From Bimastos eiseni (lineage: Eukaryota > Annelida > Clitellata > Crassiclitellata > Lumbricidae): DNA of 64,000 bases. Below are positions 12,465-24,170 of this stretch, piece by piece. Position 1 is the first letter of the stretch; each line of letters begins with the position of its first letter. The position numbers and the translations under genes were made by a program. Location of the stretch: contig OY365810.1 of NCBI GenBank assembly GCA_959347315.1, positions 27,046,585 to 27,110,584 on the forward strand. The letters run 5' to 3'. Under the pieces are notes generated by a model that saw only the letters and a list, made by a program, of their open reading frames with translations, had not been told where the DNA came from and did not search any database.

Positions 12465-12585
12465 CTCTTCTTCTTATTCTTCATCTTCTTCATCATCATC
12501 TTCTTCTTCGTCTTCTTCATCTTCTTCATCATCATCTTCTTCTTCGTCATCTTCTTCTTCGTCTTCTTTTTCATCTGCTTCTGTT
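12465..12585. repeat. CTT/CAT trinucleotide tract
   Basis: Imperfect TTC/TCA/TCG triplets over about 120 bases. On the minus strand they read as a Glu/Asp run, but no gene structure supports coding. Confidence 0.9.
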
Positions 12586-12767
12586 CCTACTTCATTGGTA
12601 TTCGCAATATAAGTGAGGACATATAACGAGACTTGGACTGGCATTGAGAGCAACACAGAACTTGACGAATGACCGAGAAAATGGAAATAATTTATTCGCA
12701 CCCATCACCGCCATTTGGCAGACGTCAGCAGCTGACCATCATGGTTATATTTTATTTAAGACTACTA

Positions 12768-12811
12768 TGTGTGTATGCGTGCGTGTGCGTGCGCGCGCGC
12801 GCGTGTGTGTA
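12768..12811. repeat. GT/GC dinucleotide tract
   Basis: Alternating GTGTGC and GCGCGC units, a purine-pyrimidine alternation of the kind able to form Z-DNA. Confidence 0.8.
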
Positions 12812-14078
12812 AGTCCATCAGAGATTAGTTTAGACTGGCTATGGATTATTGCTTTGATCTCATCCAGAACAAAAGGTACATACATCACAATTATATTTTA
12901 CAATTTAACAAACAAGCCAAATGTCGAGTGAATTCGGCACCTGTGGCTGGAAACACTGGTGATAGAAGGAAGGATGGACAGCAGCGAAAGGAATTTGGGA
13001 AAACGTCTGCTGAGGGCACGTGACATGAAGCTTGCCAATCACCACGAACCTCACCTTGCATATCATATCCACAGTGCATTCGTATGCATGTATACATGCA
13101 TACATAATTACATATATATATATTCTATAATCATACATTATACATGCATAGGCAACTATTCATATTATGTACAGTACACGCCTATGTATGTATATAATTA
13201 TGATCACACATTATATATGCACAGGTAATTAGGTATAGACTAATATACTACATATAGCGTTAAAAAGCTGTATGTGCCATTGCACGAAGCAATGCTTTCT
13301 AAGCACCACGACATATTCGTTTATTGTCAAGACAAAATGCAGGCTCATCTTCAGAGTTCTACGGCATCAATGATGACGTGAAGTCTCGAGTGAAGAGTGG
13401 CGCACAAATCCTAGAACACTTCGCTTATTGCAAATTCCCTTCCACAAGCTTCCCATCCAACCCTCTTCCATCGTCTTTGAGTGGATGGAAGACTAGGAAG
13501 AAGATCGCGAATACGAGACAGTATCCGTGACCGTGAAGCCTTTAGTTAATGCAACTCCACGATTGATAAGATCGACCTACTGTATAATATTAACTTTCCG
13601 TATGCGTCCAAGGCACGCCGATAAGCATTGACGATCGTTCGGTATAGGTCGCCACTGTGCAATTACATTGACATTAAAATGCATTCGCTTAATTAAGCAA
13701 TCTGCCCAACAACTTTTGTAGGCTGTTCAGTTGTAAATCCACAACAAGAAAGCAATAAATGGTCTCTTGTGAACAAGGTCACGAAAACTCCTGATTACTA
13801 ATACCATTCCTATTCGACTGCTACTGAATTGGAGAAGGTCGTAACTTCCTTCCTCTCTGGCTGCGTGGATGGGCACCGCTGCGTAATTATGCATTTAAAA
13901 GACGTCAACCTGTCAGACGCGTATTAACACCACACAGACTTATGACTTGGAGAGGTTAATGAGATGATTGCAGGATTTCTTTAGCGCTGTTATAAATGCA
14001 CAATGTTTCAACCGTTGTAGCATCGACGATATTCGTTACCGTTCGATTTTTTGACAAGTCATTAAAGAGAGAATGATT

Positions 14079-14530
14079 GTTGGGTGGATGGATGGATGGA
14101 TGGATGGATGGATGGATAGTTAGAGTGAGAGATGGAGGAATGGATGGATGGATGATGGACGGATGGACTAATAGATGGATGGATGGATGGATGGTTGGAT
14201 AAATTGATGGACAGATGGATGGATGGATGGATGGATGGATGGATGGATGGATGGATGGATGGATGGATGGATGGATGGATGGATGGATGGGCGGATGGAT
14301 GGATGGATGGACGGGCGGACAGACGGACGGATGGATGGATGGACAAACTGACGGATAGATGGATGGATAGATGGATGGATGGATGGATGGATGATGAATG
14401 GATTATGAATGGATGGATGGATGGATGGATGGATAAATGGATGTATGGACGGATGGATTGATGAATGGATGAGTGGATGAATGGATGGATGGATGGATGG
14501 ATGGGTGGATGGATAGATGGTGAATAGATA
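14079..14530. repeat. ATGG tetranucleotide array, about 450 bp
   Basis: Long GGAT/ATGG array, most regular at 14211-14310, with scattered GACGG and GATGAAT variants. The long open frames across it on both strands (WMDG or IHPSIHPS repeats) are an artefact of the repeat. A shorter sister array lies at 55017-55124. Confidence 0.95.
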
Positions 14531-15939
14531 TATAGAGACAGACATGGAAGTCTGACATGCTGATGCGGTGACATCCTAAGCTAGGGTAGAACTGATTTAG
14601 CATTTACTCTAATGCGTTTGACAGATTGATGTAGAAACTGGGACGAACGCCAAGAAACCTTCGCTTGTCCAGGATAAATCCCAGACAGAAACTTCAGCAG
14701 ACTACAGCATACCACGTGGGCCGTTCCTCAACATTATGACGTGTCTGAAGAATGAGCATTGTTTCCGGTATAAGCGTATACCTGCATACACCCCCGTAGA
14801 AATACAACCAGACAGCCAGACAGCCAGATAGACAGGCTTGTATCGCTTAAGAATTCCGACTTCTGCTCACGGAGGCCGAGGACGCGCTTCGGTCATATCG
14901 CTTTTCCTAGATGCTATCACGAATAATAATTATAGTAAATAATTATTATAACAATCTAAATAGAACAATGTGCGAATACACACTAGCCTCAGGCCCCCAG
15001 CATTTCTTTAGTAGAAATGCTTCATATTCTGATGAAAGCAATAGAAGTATTGATAGTTATTGATGATTACGGTTATGGTTATAGCTTCAATCAACGTCAT
15101 ATCTCATTCCAATTGATCCTCTTCATTGATTGGATTCACGACGGTTCCAAACTTGCACTTGTCCAGGTGAGCTGGTGCCCTGGTTAATGAGATCTCTTGA
15201 GAGGTGTTGATTAGGGTCTAAATATCGCCTTCGCTAATGTCCTATGTTTAATTAATTAGGCTAAAATAATTAGCGATCGTGTTCTGCGTTGCTCAACGAC
15301 CGGTACACACGAACCTGCCTAATTAAAAGAGTAGGACTAGTTTTTAAACAATGGCTAATGCCATAACTACCTGGTCAGCAGCTATATACCTGCTCAACAT
15401 AATGACCAATTTTCCATTCAATTTGCGAGGCGAGTGGCATTGCTATAAACCACAAGATTGTAGTCATAAAGACCAAGTGCAGGACCAAATTCACCACCAC
15501 CCAACACCCGATAAAGGACCGCAACCGCCGTTACCACCAACTTACCCTCAATATGAAGCACTAGTTCACGACCGCAGGTCCAATAACCGCGTCGAAAATT
15601 ACTACCACGGCCATCATTGCCATCGATGACCACCATCATCACCACCCAATACCACAACACTCGATCTCGACCTCAATGGTGACCAATCACCCCAGCGATA
15701 ATCACCACAAACTGAACGGCACATAAGACGGTTCTTGACCATTGGCACTGCATAGTAAACATTATATAAATGCACGTCATATGCATTCACATGTGGTTAT
15801 ATATTAATGACTATAAACAAATGCATATACATGTATAAATATGTACATAAATACCTACTGTTGTAACGTATATTTTTGTCGGTGCAACGGATTGCTACTG
15901 TGTATACTAGTCGTATGGATGAGAAGGGCGAAATGGTGA

Positions 15940-16005
15940 GATGGAAAGAGAGACAGAGACAGAGAGACAGAGACAGAGAGACAGAGACAGAGACAGAGAC
16001 AGAGC
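15940..16005. repeat. GACAGA microsatellite
   Basis: Tandem GAGACA/GACAGA units. Confidence 0.9.
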
Positions 16006-16020
16006 TTTTTCTTTAGTCGT

Positions 16021-16112
16021 GGTTGGACTGGGAGCTCTCCTGTATAGGTTTCTTGAAGGGGCGCTATGTAAATACTCAGAATGAATGAATGAATGAATGA
16101 ATGAATGAATGA
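16021..16112 (+). mobile_element. LINE/SINE 3' tail with GAAT repeat
   Basis: GACTGGGAGCTCTCCTGTAT followed by TTCTTGAAGGGGCGCTATGTAA and a (GAAT)n tail. The same tail type (GGGAGC-CTC-TG ... ATCTTGGAGG-GCTAT...) recurs at 33731, 36614, 39181 (inverted) and 40862, which marks it as a dispersed retroelement 3' end. Confidence 0.6.
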
Positions 16113-16440
16113 AAGAGACCGAGACGTTTCGGCTCAAAATGGATCGGTCAGAAGCATCGTCAGAGATAAATATTCGTCGCTTATATAGCGCAACCACAAT
16201 CTGTGTCTACCTGTCTAGCTGTCCATGTCGCCGCATGTGTCACTGTCTGTGTCTCTTTCCACCTTGTACGTCCTTAGTCATTCCAATTCGTTCTATTCCT
16301 CTGCTCGAGTTGTCGTCTATTTCTGCCTCTGCAATCACCGCATCTCTTGCATCCGGTCAGAAGGATCATCTATCCCTATAAGTTGTCTGGACGCAAAGAC
16401 CGGACAAACTTATACTCTTTCTTCGTGACGTAGGACGTCT

Positions 16441-16467
16441 GTGTGCATGTGTGTGTATGTCTGTGTG

Positions 16468-16499
<32 letters not shown>

Positions 16500-16530
16500 A
16501 GTGAGTATGTGAGTGAGTGTGTGTGTGATG
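16441..16530. repeat. GT microsatellite
   Basis: (GT)n with GAGT interruptions. Confidence 0.9.
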
Positions 16531-17423
16531 TGCTCGTCCGGACACTCATAATAATCTACGCCACGACGAGTGTGGTGGAGATAGGAGGGGACAATAGAAT
16601 GAACAGAAGGCGCTTATTGCAATCGTTGACGATGTAATTATATGGTCTGATGGAAAAACGGTCGGCATGAAGCCACACAGACGGGCACAAAGACAGGCAT
16701 ACAAGCAGGCAGGTTGACAGATACATGCAGACATACAGATTACGGACACGTGCAAATGTATGGGAAGATTTCGTCCAAGATTGGACACATGAAGCACATC
16801 GCCGCAGGAGGCGCTCCAAGTGTATTGAGTATACTCTAGACTCCGCTAAGGAGCAGCAATACACACTTGGCGAGGCTTCTGCTCAGCTGCAGAGGCTGAG
16901 CTGCTGAAGTACATGTATCTAGTTTATAGTTGAGCCTCTAATTAGTCTATAGCATAATATTCGTTGCCTGGCAACAGCAGCTATGGAAGCTCATACGGAC
17001 AGTGCAATATTTCTTATCAAGATAAAACTAAATGATTCTGCCCATATTTGTTTAATTAACAGTGACTTATAGTGCATGTTGTATCAAGCCAGTGTGATTT
17101 AATTAGATTGTGAGAGCAAATAGCGAAAGGTAGCTACGAAAAGGCCAGAGTAAAGGAATGGACCTTGAAATGAATTTACTGCGGATAACGAAGTAAAAAG
17201 CAAGGCATCACGAGACAATTAGTCTGCTCACGGAAGGCAAGGGCATTTGACGCCAACGAAGGCCCTGCTAACATCATCGGTGTAGTATCATCGGCCTCCT
17301 GCTTCTCTCGTTACACACTTTCCATTCGAGGTTATAGTGTGACCACTTCAAGGAATCATACTCCAATCTACTGCGCTGACTCCCAATTTCCATTTTCCTG
17401 GAAAAGATTCATTGCAACCTTTC

Positions 17424-17508
17424 TTCTGATACTCTCTGTCTCTTTTTCTTTCTGTCTCTGTCTCTGTCTGTCTCTCTCTCTCTCTATCTGTCTCTGTCTC
17501 TCTCTGTT

Positions 17509-17563
<55 letters not shown>
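17424..17563. repeat. CT/CTGT microsatellite
   Basis: Pyrimidine tract of TCTG and TC units ending in a pure (CT)n run of about 35 bases. Confidence 0.9.
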
Positions 17564-17565
<2 letters not shown>

Positions 17566-20039
17566 CAGACTGGAAATTACAATATGATACATACGCTCGA
17601 ATATTTTTCATCATGTGGATGATCCTATAAGTTCTTGCTGCGAAATTATTTGCCGTCAGAGATGGTATCTACGGTTGACTTACGATGACAATATAGCATG
17701 TATACCTGGTAGACCCGCGGTGGGCCAATTTTCCCGTCGATTCGATTCTCAGCTACAGCGATAAATCCGACGCAAGTAAGGATAGGGAGGCTCTAGTATG
17801 AGATGCAGAACATAAAGGAGTCGATGATATTCTGATCATCAGGACGCAGAGGGAAAAGTGCAAACAGTGAACTCTATACGTAATGCAAGACTGAAGTTAA
17901 CTGAACCAAAATTGTATCGATCCGTTGATTAGCTAATATAATTATTAGACTTAACACTCTAAAACAATGTATACAATGTAAGCCCAGAGCTGACTTCGGT
18001 TCTATTTACGTTGAGGGAATGAGGGTTCTTTTGTGTTTTTTATGCCCTGCAGTTTGAACTGACGAACCGCAGTATGACTTCAAATACAGTATGAGCGAGT
18101 GATGAAAAGTAATTACAGGGTTGAATTTGACTGTCGGCAGCTATGCAAATCGCCCATTATGCTATGCATTCCATTGAGATTTTTTAAATGTAAATTAGAT
18201 GCATGACGAAATGCGCAGTTTCCATGGCTTGAATCATGACGTAATTAACCAACGCCGAAGCCTAGCGAAAGAGGGACTATAGTCAATCTTACGGGGATCA
18301 TACTGGTAGCCTATCTAGTTCGGTAAGTTTCGGTGCTTCAGCTATGCTCCACGTGTGTAATCCATTACTCTAGGTCCCGACATTGAATTTTTTGCTGGAG
18401 TGAGTCGCTGTAATGCTTCAAGACAATCTTTACAATACGGATGCAATCTTTACCATCTTTACAATCCAGACTAGGACAACGATCCTCCTTTCAGGCTGAC
18501 TTTGCTATCGATCACTCAGGAAATTTGGGAACCGTGCATTTGCATTTGTCTATGTAGCAGAATTATACTGAGTTTAGTATTCGATTTTAATCATACTCTC
18601 AGTGTTTGTCGATGACTGATAAACGGGGAGCCAACCAATTTTTTTCCACCTATTTGACCTGTATATATTTACCGAAATTATACTGAATTCCTTATGCATT
18701 ACTTTCACACATGAATGTATAGCGTATAAAGCATAGTGGCATTTTAGACTCCTGCATGATATCCGCGCCATGAAAACTTCCATAGTACTTTATGGAAATG
18801 AGCGATAATTGGTGACTCGTCGCTCTCACATTTTATGTTGCCATTTCCGTGCGCTCAGCTCAGCTAATGCGAAAGCCATGCATTCTGCCAGCGGGTATAG
18901 AAAGAAAGCACAAGGATGTCGTAATTTCTTTAGACACCTAATGCACGACCTACGTCTGCACCGTGTACAGGCGATCGTTTGAGAGCATCGACTCCTGCAG
19001 AACAAGATTGGAGGAGGCAATAGTACAGAAATAAAGAAATGGTGGATTGAGGCGCTAGAAGATTCTGTTCTCTATCGATTGTCTTCCCATTGGCATCGGA
19101 TTATCATACTATGTCACGAAAAGTATGACACTTCTGAAACCCAGAACCTGCTAGTGGCGGCTCTACAGTTGGCAGTAGGGGCCAGTGCCCCACCAACTGA
19201 GTTTTGTGCCCCCGTGACCCTTCAAAATTGGCCCCTCCTCTGTTGAAAAAGTCCATGGCCGCCACAAAAACATGCACGATATTAGGATTGTGCCGAATAG
19301 ATGATATCACTATTCTGCGGAATACAAATAATTGAGTCAACTATTGGTGTACAACTAGGTCGACCCACATATTCCTAAATGTCAAGTGTGAGCAAACGTT
19401 TCGGTTCAGTATATTAATACATAAACTAAAAGTAAACAGTTAGCAACACGTAATTTTTCCATCCTTCTGCCAGTCTGTATAAAGTAGGAATCGAACTGAT
19501 TTAACAAACTTAGAAATGGGACGGTTATCACTGCGATGCCATGGTCCAAGCAGTAGAGAGTTATTGTAGTCCACTAGGTCCACGTATAGCAGAAGCCGCT
19601 TGTGCATAAATGGATGTAACGTGACCACCATTAGTATTCGGTCTGAACGCTACTATTTGGCCGAATACCGAATAGCTATTTGGCCCACAATTCGGTTCCG
19701 AAGCGAATACGAAGCGAATATTCGGAACAGCCCAATACGATATATATTATTATAAATGTTGCAAAATTGTGTGGTTTTGAGAGGCAGCAGGAGCGCAGCA
19801 TAGACTATAGTTCGTGAAGAACCGTCTTGTTTGACGACGCCATACCTATAATTAGAGGAACTGTATCATAATTTACAGTGCTCCATCCTAGTGCAGTTTT
19901 ATCTTGCTCTGATAAACAAACAAAAATCTGTCTAAAATTATAAAAATCAATGTTGTGTTGATGACAATGCATAGCGAAATAACGAGACTCGATGACTTGT
20001 GAATGATCGGAGCAAACTGTTCAATTTTGTGCACAAAAG

Positions 20040-20336
20040 ATGGCGAGCAACTTACAAAAAGTTGACGAGGAGAAGTTGTTTATAGAGGATCAAAGAAATG
20101 CCAGGACGATGAAGATGAATGAACAGCGTCGAGAAACACCTGTGGCAGAAAGGAAAGAGAAAAGCAGAGCGAAGTCAAGGTCAAGGAGAACTGAAACAGC
20201 AAAAGAGAGGGTAAACCAAAAAGTTCACCTACTGCACCAACATGACAGTTACAGCGAAGAAGGGGTCTTGCTTGCAAGTTGTAGGCCTATTTTGTTAGCT
20301 GTCTCTCATGGTGCAGAACGTGTCTCCGATCCCTGA
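20040..20336 (+). CDS. Orphan ORF, 98 codons, doubtful
   Basis: I do not recognise this frame. It starts in a good Kozak context (AAGATGG) and encodes a highly charged, helix-prone Lys/Arg/Glu-rich stretch over residues 1-63 (for example RETPVAERKEKSRAKSRSRR). It runs into ordinary non-coding DNA carrying TAGGCCTA near 20282, so the coding part, if real, would end before about residue 75. It could be the first exon of an unseen gene, but no clear donor or downstream exon was found, and it sits just after a hAT-type relic at 19640-19740. Chance is the likelier explanation. Confidence 0.15.
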   Translation: MASNLQKVDEEKLFIEDQRNARTMKMNEQRRETPVAERKEKSRAKSRSRRTETAKERVNQKVHLLHQHDSYSEEGVLLASCRPILLAVSHGAERVSDP

Positions 20337-21469
20337 TGATGGCGCTGAAGAGGGCATCGTCGGCGTGTTTAGCCCTCATTTCTATTGACGGAGCTTCCGT
20401 CGACAGGATGCTTGTGTAATAGCAGCTATGCCAATATTGCAAACTTACTACATGTATCTGATAAGTTTAGACCCCTACCCATTTATTCTCTCTGATATGG
20501 GCAAAAACCTTTATGCCCAGATTACTGTATACAAATATCTATAGTAGTCACCATCATGTTCCATAAGCGTCCACGGTTCCAACAGACTGAATCTTTCACG
20601 AATTTAGGCTTAATAGACTCGATGACCGAGTAACTGTTTGATTCCCTTGTATACGAATTTGTAATGACAGCGATGTATCTTTCCAATAAGCGAAGATACA
20701 TAGGTCTATATCTGGTCAATGGAACATTGCTCACAATTATCGATATCTGCATCATGAGGCCCTGCGTTAGAAACCGTCATAATCGCATAACTTTCCACTC
20801 ACATGTTTAATAACATTATATTTGTTCATCATATCGTCTGCTACTCTACTCCGATCGACTTCTTAAATAAGTAAACAGACTTGTCGAGGGAGCCGAAATT
20901 AATTGACCGATTTTTTTGCTATTAACGGAGTAATTAATTAATCGTTAAAATCTGCAGTCGTTATAAAAAATTATAAAAGTACAAGATGTGGCACATGCGA
21001 GTAAAAATTCATCGATGAGCCTAACAGATGGCGCTGTCATTGACTCATTGTACATGTATATATCAACCGCAAAAGGCATCTTCTCTAAGTCACCCAATGA
21101 GTCTGCTTTATCTCTGCCTTCTATTCATGACAAACATCGTGCCGACGACGAGGACACCGCATAAGGACAAACGTATACACAGAGCAACGACTCTTCTCTC
21201 ATGTTCGTCCGACAGGCTGTCCTTTTGCGTGTCTATAGATCTCTGAGTGACTTTTGTTTGGTTCCTTCTAAGCCTATTGAACTCCCTCCATCTATATCGC
21301 CCTCTCATTCCCTGCCTCCTTCCCTGCATCCCTTTCACCAATTCTTCTCTTCTGTCACGTGTTTGCTTCCCAGTTTCCTCCTGTCTTCTGTAGCAATTCC
21401 ATCTTATCGTCATAGCAATTCCATTAGTCTTTCCTCCTTTCTTCCTGTCAGCCATTAGTACCTCAGTCC

Positions 21470-21650
21470 ATCCTTAGTTCAGTTCATCTTCCATCAATTC
21501 TTCCTGCCTTCAACTCATTCTTCCTTCATTCCATCCTTCCTTCCTTTCATCCTTCCTTCAGGGAGTCCTTCCTTAACTTCATCATTCCTTCCACCATTCC
21601 ATCGATCACATTCAATCCATCCTTCCACATTCCATCCTTTCTACCATCTT
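21470..21650. repeat. TTCC-rich degenerate tract
   Basis: Imperfect CCTTCCTTCC/CATTCCATCC units, pyrimidine-rich on the plus strand. Confidence 0.85.
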
Positions 21651-22291
21651 TGAGTGCTTTCATAAACTCCAGTGGGTTCTTTCGTTACAAGGTATATGCG
21701 TCTATCAATCCTGTAATCTCTGAATTTCTTTCTCTGTGTGTCTCTCTCTGTGTCTGTCTTAATACCTGCGGCAGGATGTGTGCGTCCTCTGGTGGGATAT
21801 TTAATTCGCTGAAGCTCAGTGAGATGTGGCGTTGGCGTCGAAGGAGAGAAAAGGCGCAGAGGGATTTGCCATCTCTAAATGCCACCAACAGCAGCAGCAG
21901 CAGCTTATATAATTGATTTAAATGCCAGGCTTCAGCATTCGAGAAGCCATAGGATGCTGCCATCGGCTAGCGGCGGCTTCAACATCTGCTGACTATAAAG
22001 AAGCGTGTCCTCTTCCTATAGTCGCATCCCCCTTACCTGTTCTCTCCCATTCCGTTCAATCCCTGCTTCGTCCTCTTCTCTGCACTCCGCTCCTCCTTCT
22101 GCTACTCCTCCTCCACTTTTTCCTCACCTGATTAATTATAATTCCTCTTTACTTCCGTTTCTGTCTGCTGCATCCCATCGTCCGCTGGAAGGCACAGGAA
22201 TTGCAAATGCCAGGTGTCAAATGGACAGACGCAGAGAGCGAGGGATGAAGAGAGTAACGTGGAATGAGAGAAAGGAGAAAAGAGAAGAGAG

Positions 22292-22640
22292 AATATAACA
22301 TAATAGAATGGAAAAGAATAGACTGGAATAGAATAGACTGGAATAGAATAGAACAGAACAGAATAGAACGAAACAGAACAGAATCGAATGTAGTAGAACA
22401 GAACATAATAGAATAGAACAAAATGGAATAGAATAGAGAAGAATAGACTGGAATAGAACAGAACAGAATAGAATGAAGCAGAACGGAATAGAATAGAAGA
22501 TAATAGAAGAGAATAAAACATAATTGAATAGAAGAGTATAGAATAGAACAGAATAGAATAGAAGAGAATAAATAGAACAGAATAGAAAAGAATAGAAAAG
22601 AATAGACTGGAATAGAACAGAACAGAATAGAATATTGTTA
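22292..22640. repeat. AATAG pentanucleotide array, about 350 bp
   Basis: Degenerate GAATA/GAACA units on the plus strand with GACTG interruptions. Overlapping Phe/Ser/Leu-rich minus-strand frames are artefacts of the repeat. Confidence 0.9.
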
Positions 22641-23174
22641 TTTATGATCTTCAGACTGTGCGTCAACAAATAGGAAAAAAGAGAATTGGTGCTGAGAAAG
22701 GATAAGAGGAGGATGAGATGGAAGCGCAGAAGCTGGTGAAGGAAAAAGAAAGAGAAAGGAAGGAGGAAGAGGAATATGAACGGTTATGCTTCGGGACAGA
22801 AGTTGACAGCAACAAAAGCACAGGAAGAAATAGAAAACGCTGGCTGAACGATTGATGGAAATGGGGACTGGCGAGAACAAACAAAGAGGACACACAGAGG
22901 TACAGATAAAAACACAGAACGAAAGAAGAGAGGAGAACGAGTGAGATACGACGAAAGTAACGGAAGAACGAATGTTATCATAATGACGTGTGCAGAAGCA
23001 TTGTTCAGTCGCATAGAGCGATATAGAAGTATTATAATAGGAGACTCATAAGGGATTTAGCACGAAAATATCTTTTCCAGGTTCATTAAAAACGCCGTTT
23101 TCATTGCCTCACGTGTACATGCATAAATGCACACAATCATGCACAATTGTACATACATAAAACACAACACAGGC

Positions 23175-23227
23175 ATACATACATAGATACATACATATAT
23201 ATATGCATACATACATACATACATACA

Positions 23228-23263
<36 letters not shown>

Positions 23264-23321
23264 TATACATACATACATACATACATACATACATACATAC
23301 ATACATACATACATACGTACA
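23175..23321. repeat. ACAT tetranucleotide array abutting assembly gap
   Basis: Nearly pure (ACAT)n with short TATATA interruptions, stopping exactly at the run of N. Its true length is unknown. Confidence 0.95.
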
Positions 23322-23521
23322 NNNNNNNNNNNNNNNNNNNNNNNNNNNNNNNNNNNNNNNNNNNNNNNNNNNNNNNNNNNNNNNNNNNNNNNNNNNNNNN
23401 NNNNNNNNNNNNNNNNNNNNNNNNNNNNNNNNNNNNNNNNNNNNNNNNNNNNNNNNNNNNNNNNNNNNNNNNNNNNNNNNNNNNNNNNNNNNNNNNNNNN
23501 NNNNNNNNNNNNNNNNNNNNN
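23322..23521. other. Assembly gap, 200 N
   Basis: A run of 200 N between the ACAT array and unrelated LINE-like sequence. A round 200 suggests a placeholder length, and the order of the two sides is as scaffolded. Confidence 0.99.
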
Positions 23522-24170
23522 CTCCCGAGCAAATAGAGACTTCTATCGAGCAAATTGAAGGTCCTCCTGGGCAAGTTGAGGTTCTACTGAAAAAATTTAG
23601 ATTTTATCCCGAGCCAGGACCGTTATTGAACCGCCGCAGAGAGCTATCTGGTGCGCCGTGGCTGATCCCATCAGTTACGCCAACTCCTGGTGACCTCGCG
23701 ATCTCTGACCTTTGCTCTCAATAGTCCTTAGCCGATTTGATCATCGCTCATCGATCTATGTGGGTTTACTAAGGGTTCGGATTGACCTGCTAGGTCGAGT
23801 TCACCGGGCGGCTTCGTGTATCGTTGGAGGTTTCGCCCTGCACTGGCTTCCATAAAGTTCCATTTCATCGGCGCGTCTTGTTCCGCATCCCTTCTTTAGT
23901 CTGGAATCTGGATGTGCCTTCTGGGAGATGCTCCCACGTGCTATGACGATCTCCGTCACCTTCACTCTTTCGTCCACAGTAACCCGACTGTCCCATTTGC
24001 TCGTACAGTCCTATTACGTGGAACGGGATTCCTCTGGAGGTCCGTTCCCTCCATCTGGTCCTTCCCTGACCGTTTAATCTGCTCCCTTAGACTGTTCTCC
24101 CGCTTGACCTCGGTCGGGGCGCCTCTGGGTATAGCTTAATGGGACGCTATATACATTTCGACTCATTAAG
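23522..24170 (+). pseudogene. LINE reverse-transcriptase 3' end relic
   Basis: Fragments in different frames read LHWLP near 23840 and WNGIPLEVRSLHLVLP near 24018-24065. LHWLPxxxR and WNSLPxELRSL are conserved near the C-terminus of many non-LTR retrotransposon reverse transcriptases. Stops and frame changes separate the pieces, so it is dead. GC content is above its surroundings. The clade cannot be told from this. Confidence 0.5.

Noticed and set aside
12474..12701. Minus-strand Glu/Asp-rich frame
   Set aside because: It is the translation of a CTT/CAT triplet microsatellite; no splice sites or conserved flank.
14062..14603. Long open frames on both strands (IHPSIHPS and WMDGWMDG repeats)
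   Set aside because: They are translations of the ATGG tetranucleotide array and have no gene structure.
22132..22669. Minus-strand frames of 129-150 codons rich in Phe, Ser, Leu and Tyr
   Set aside because: They arise from the AATAG pentanucleotide array and shift freely between frames.
23109..23574. Met-Tyr-Val-Cys repeat frames across the gap
   Set aside because: Artefact of the ACAT array and the N run.
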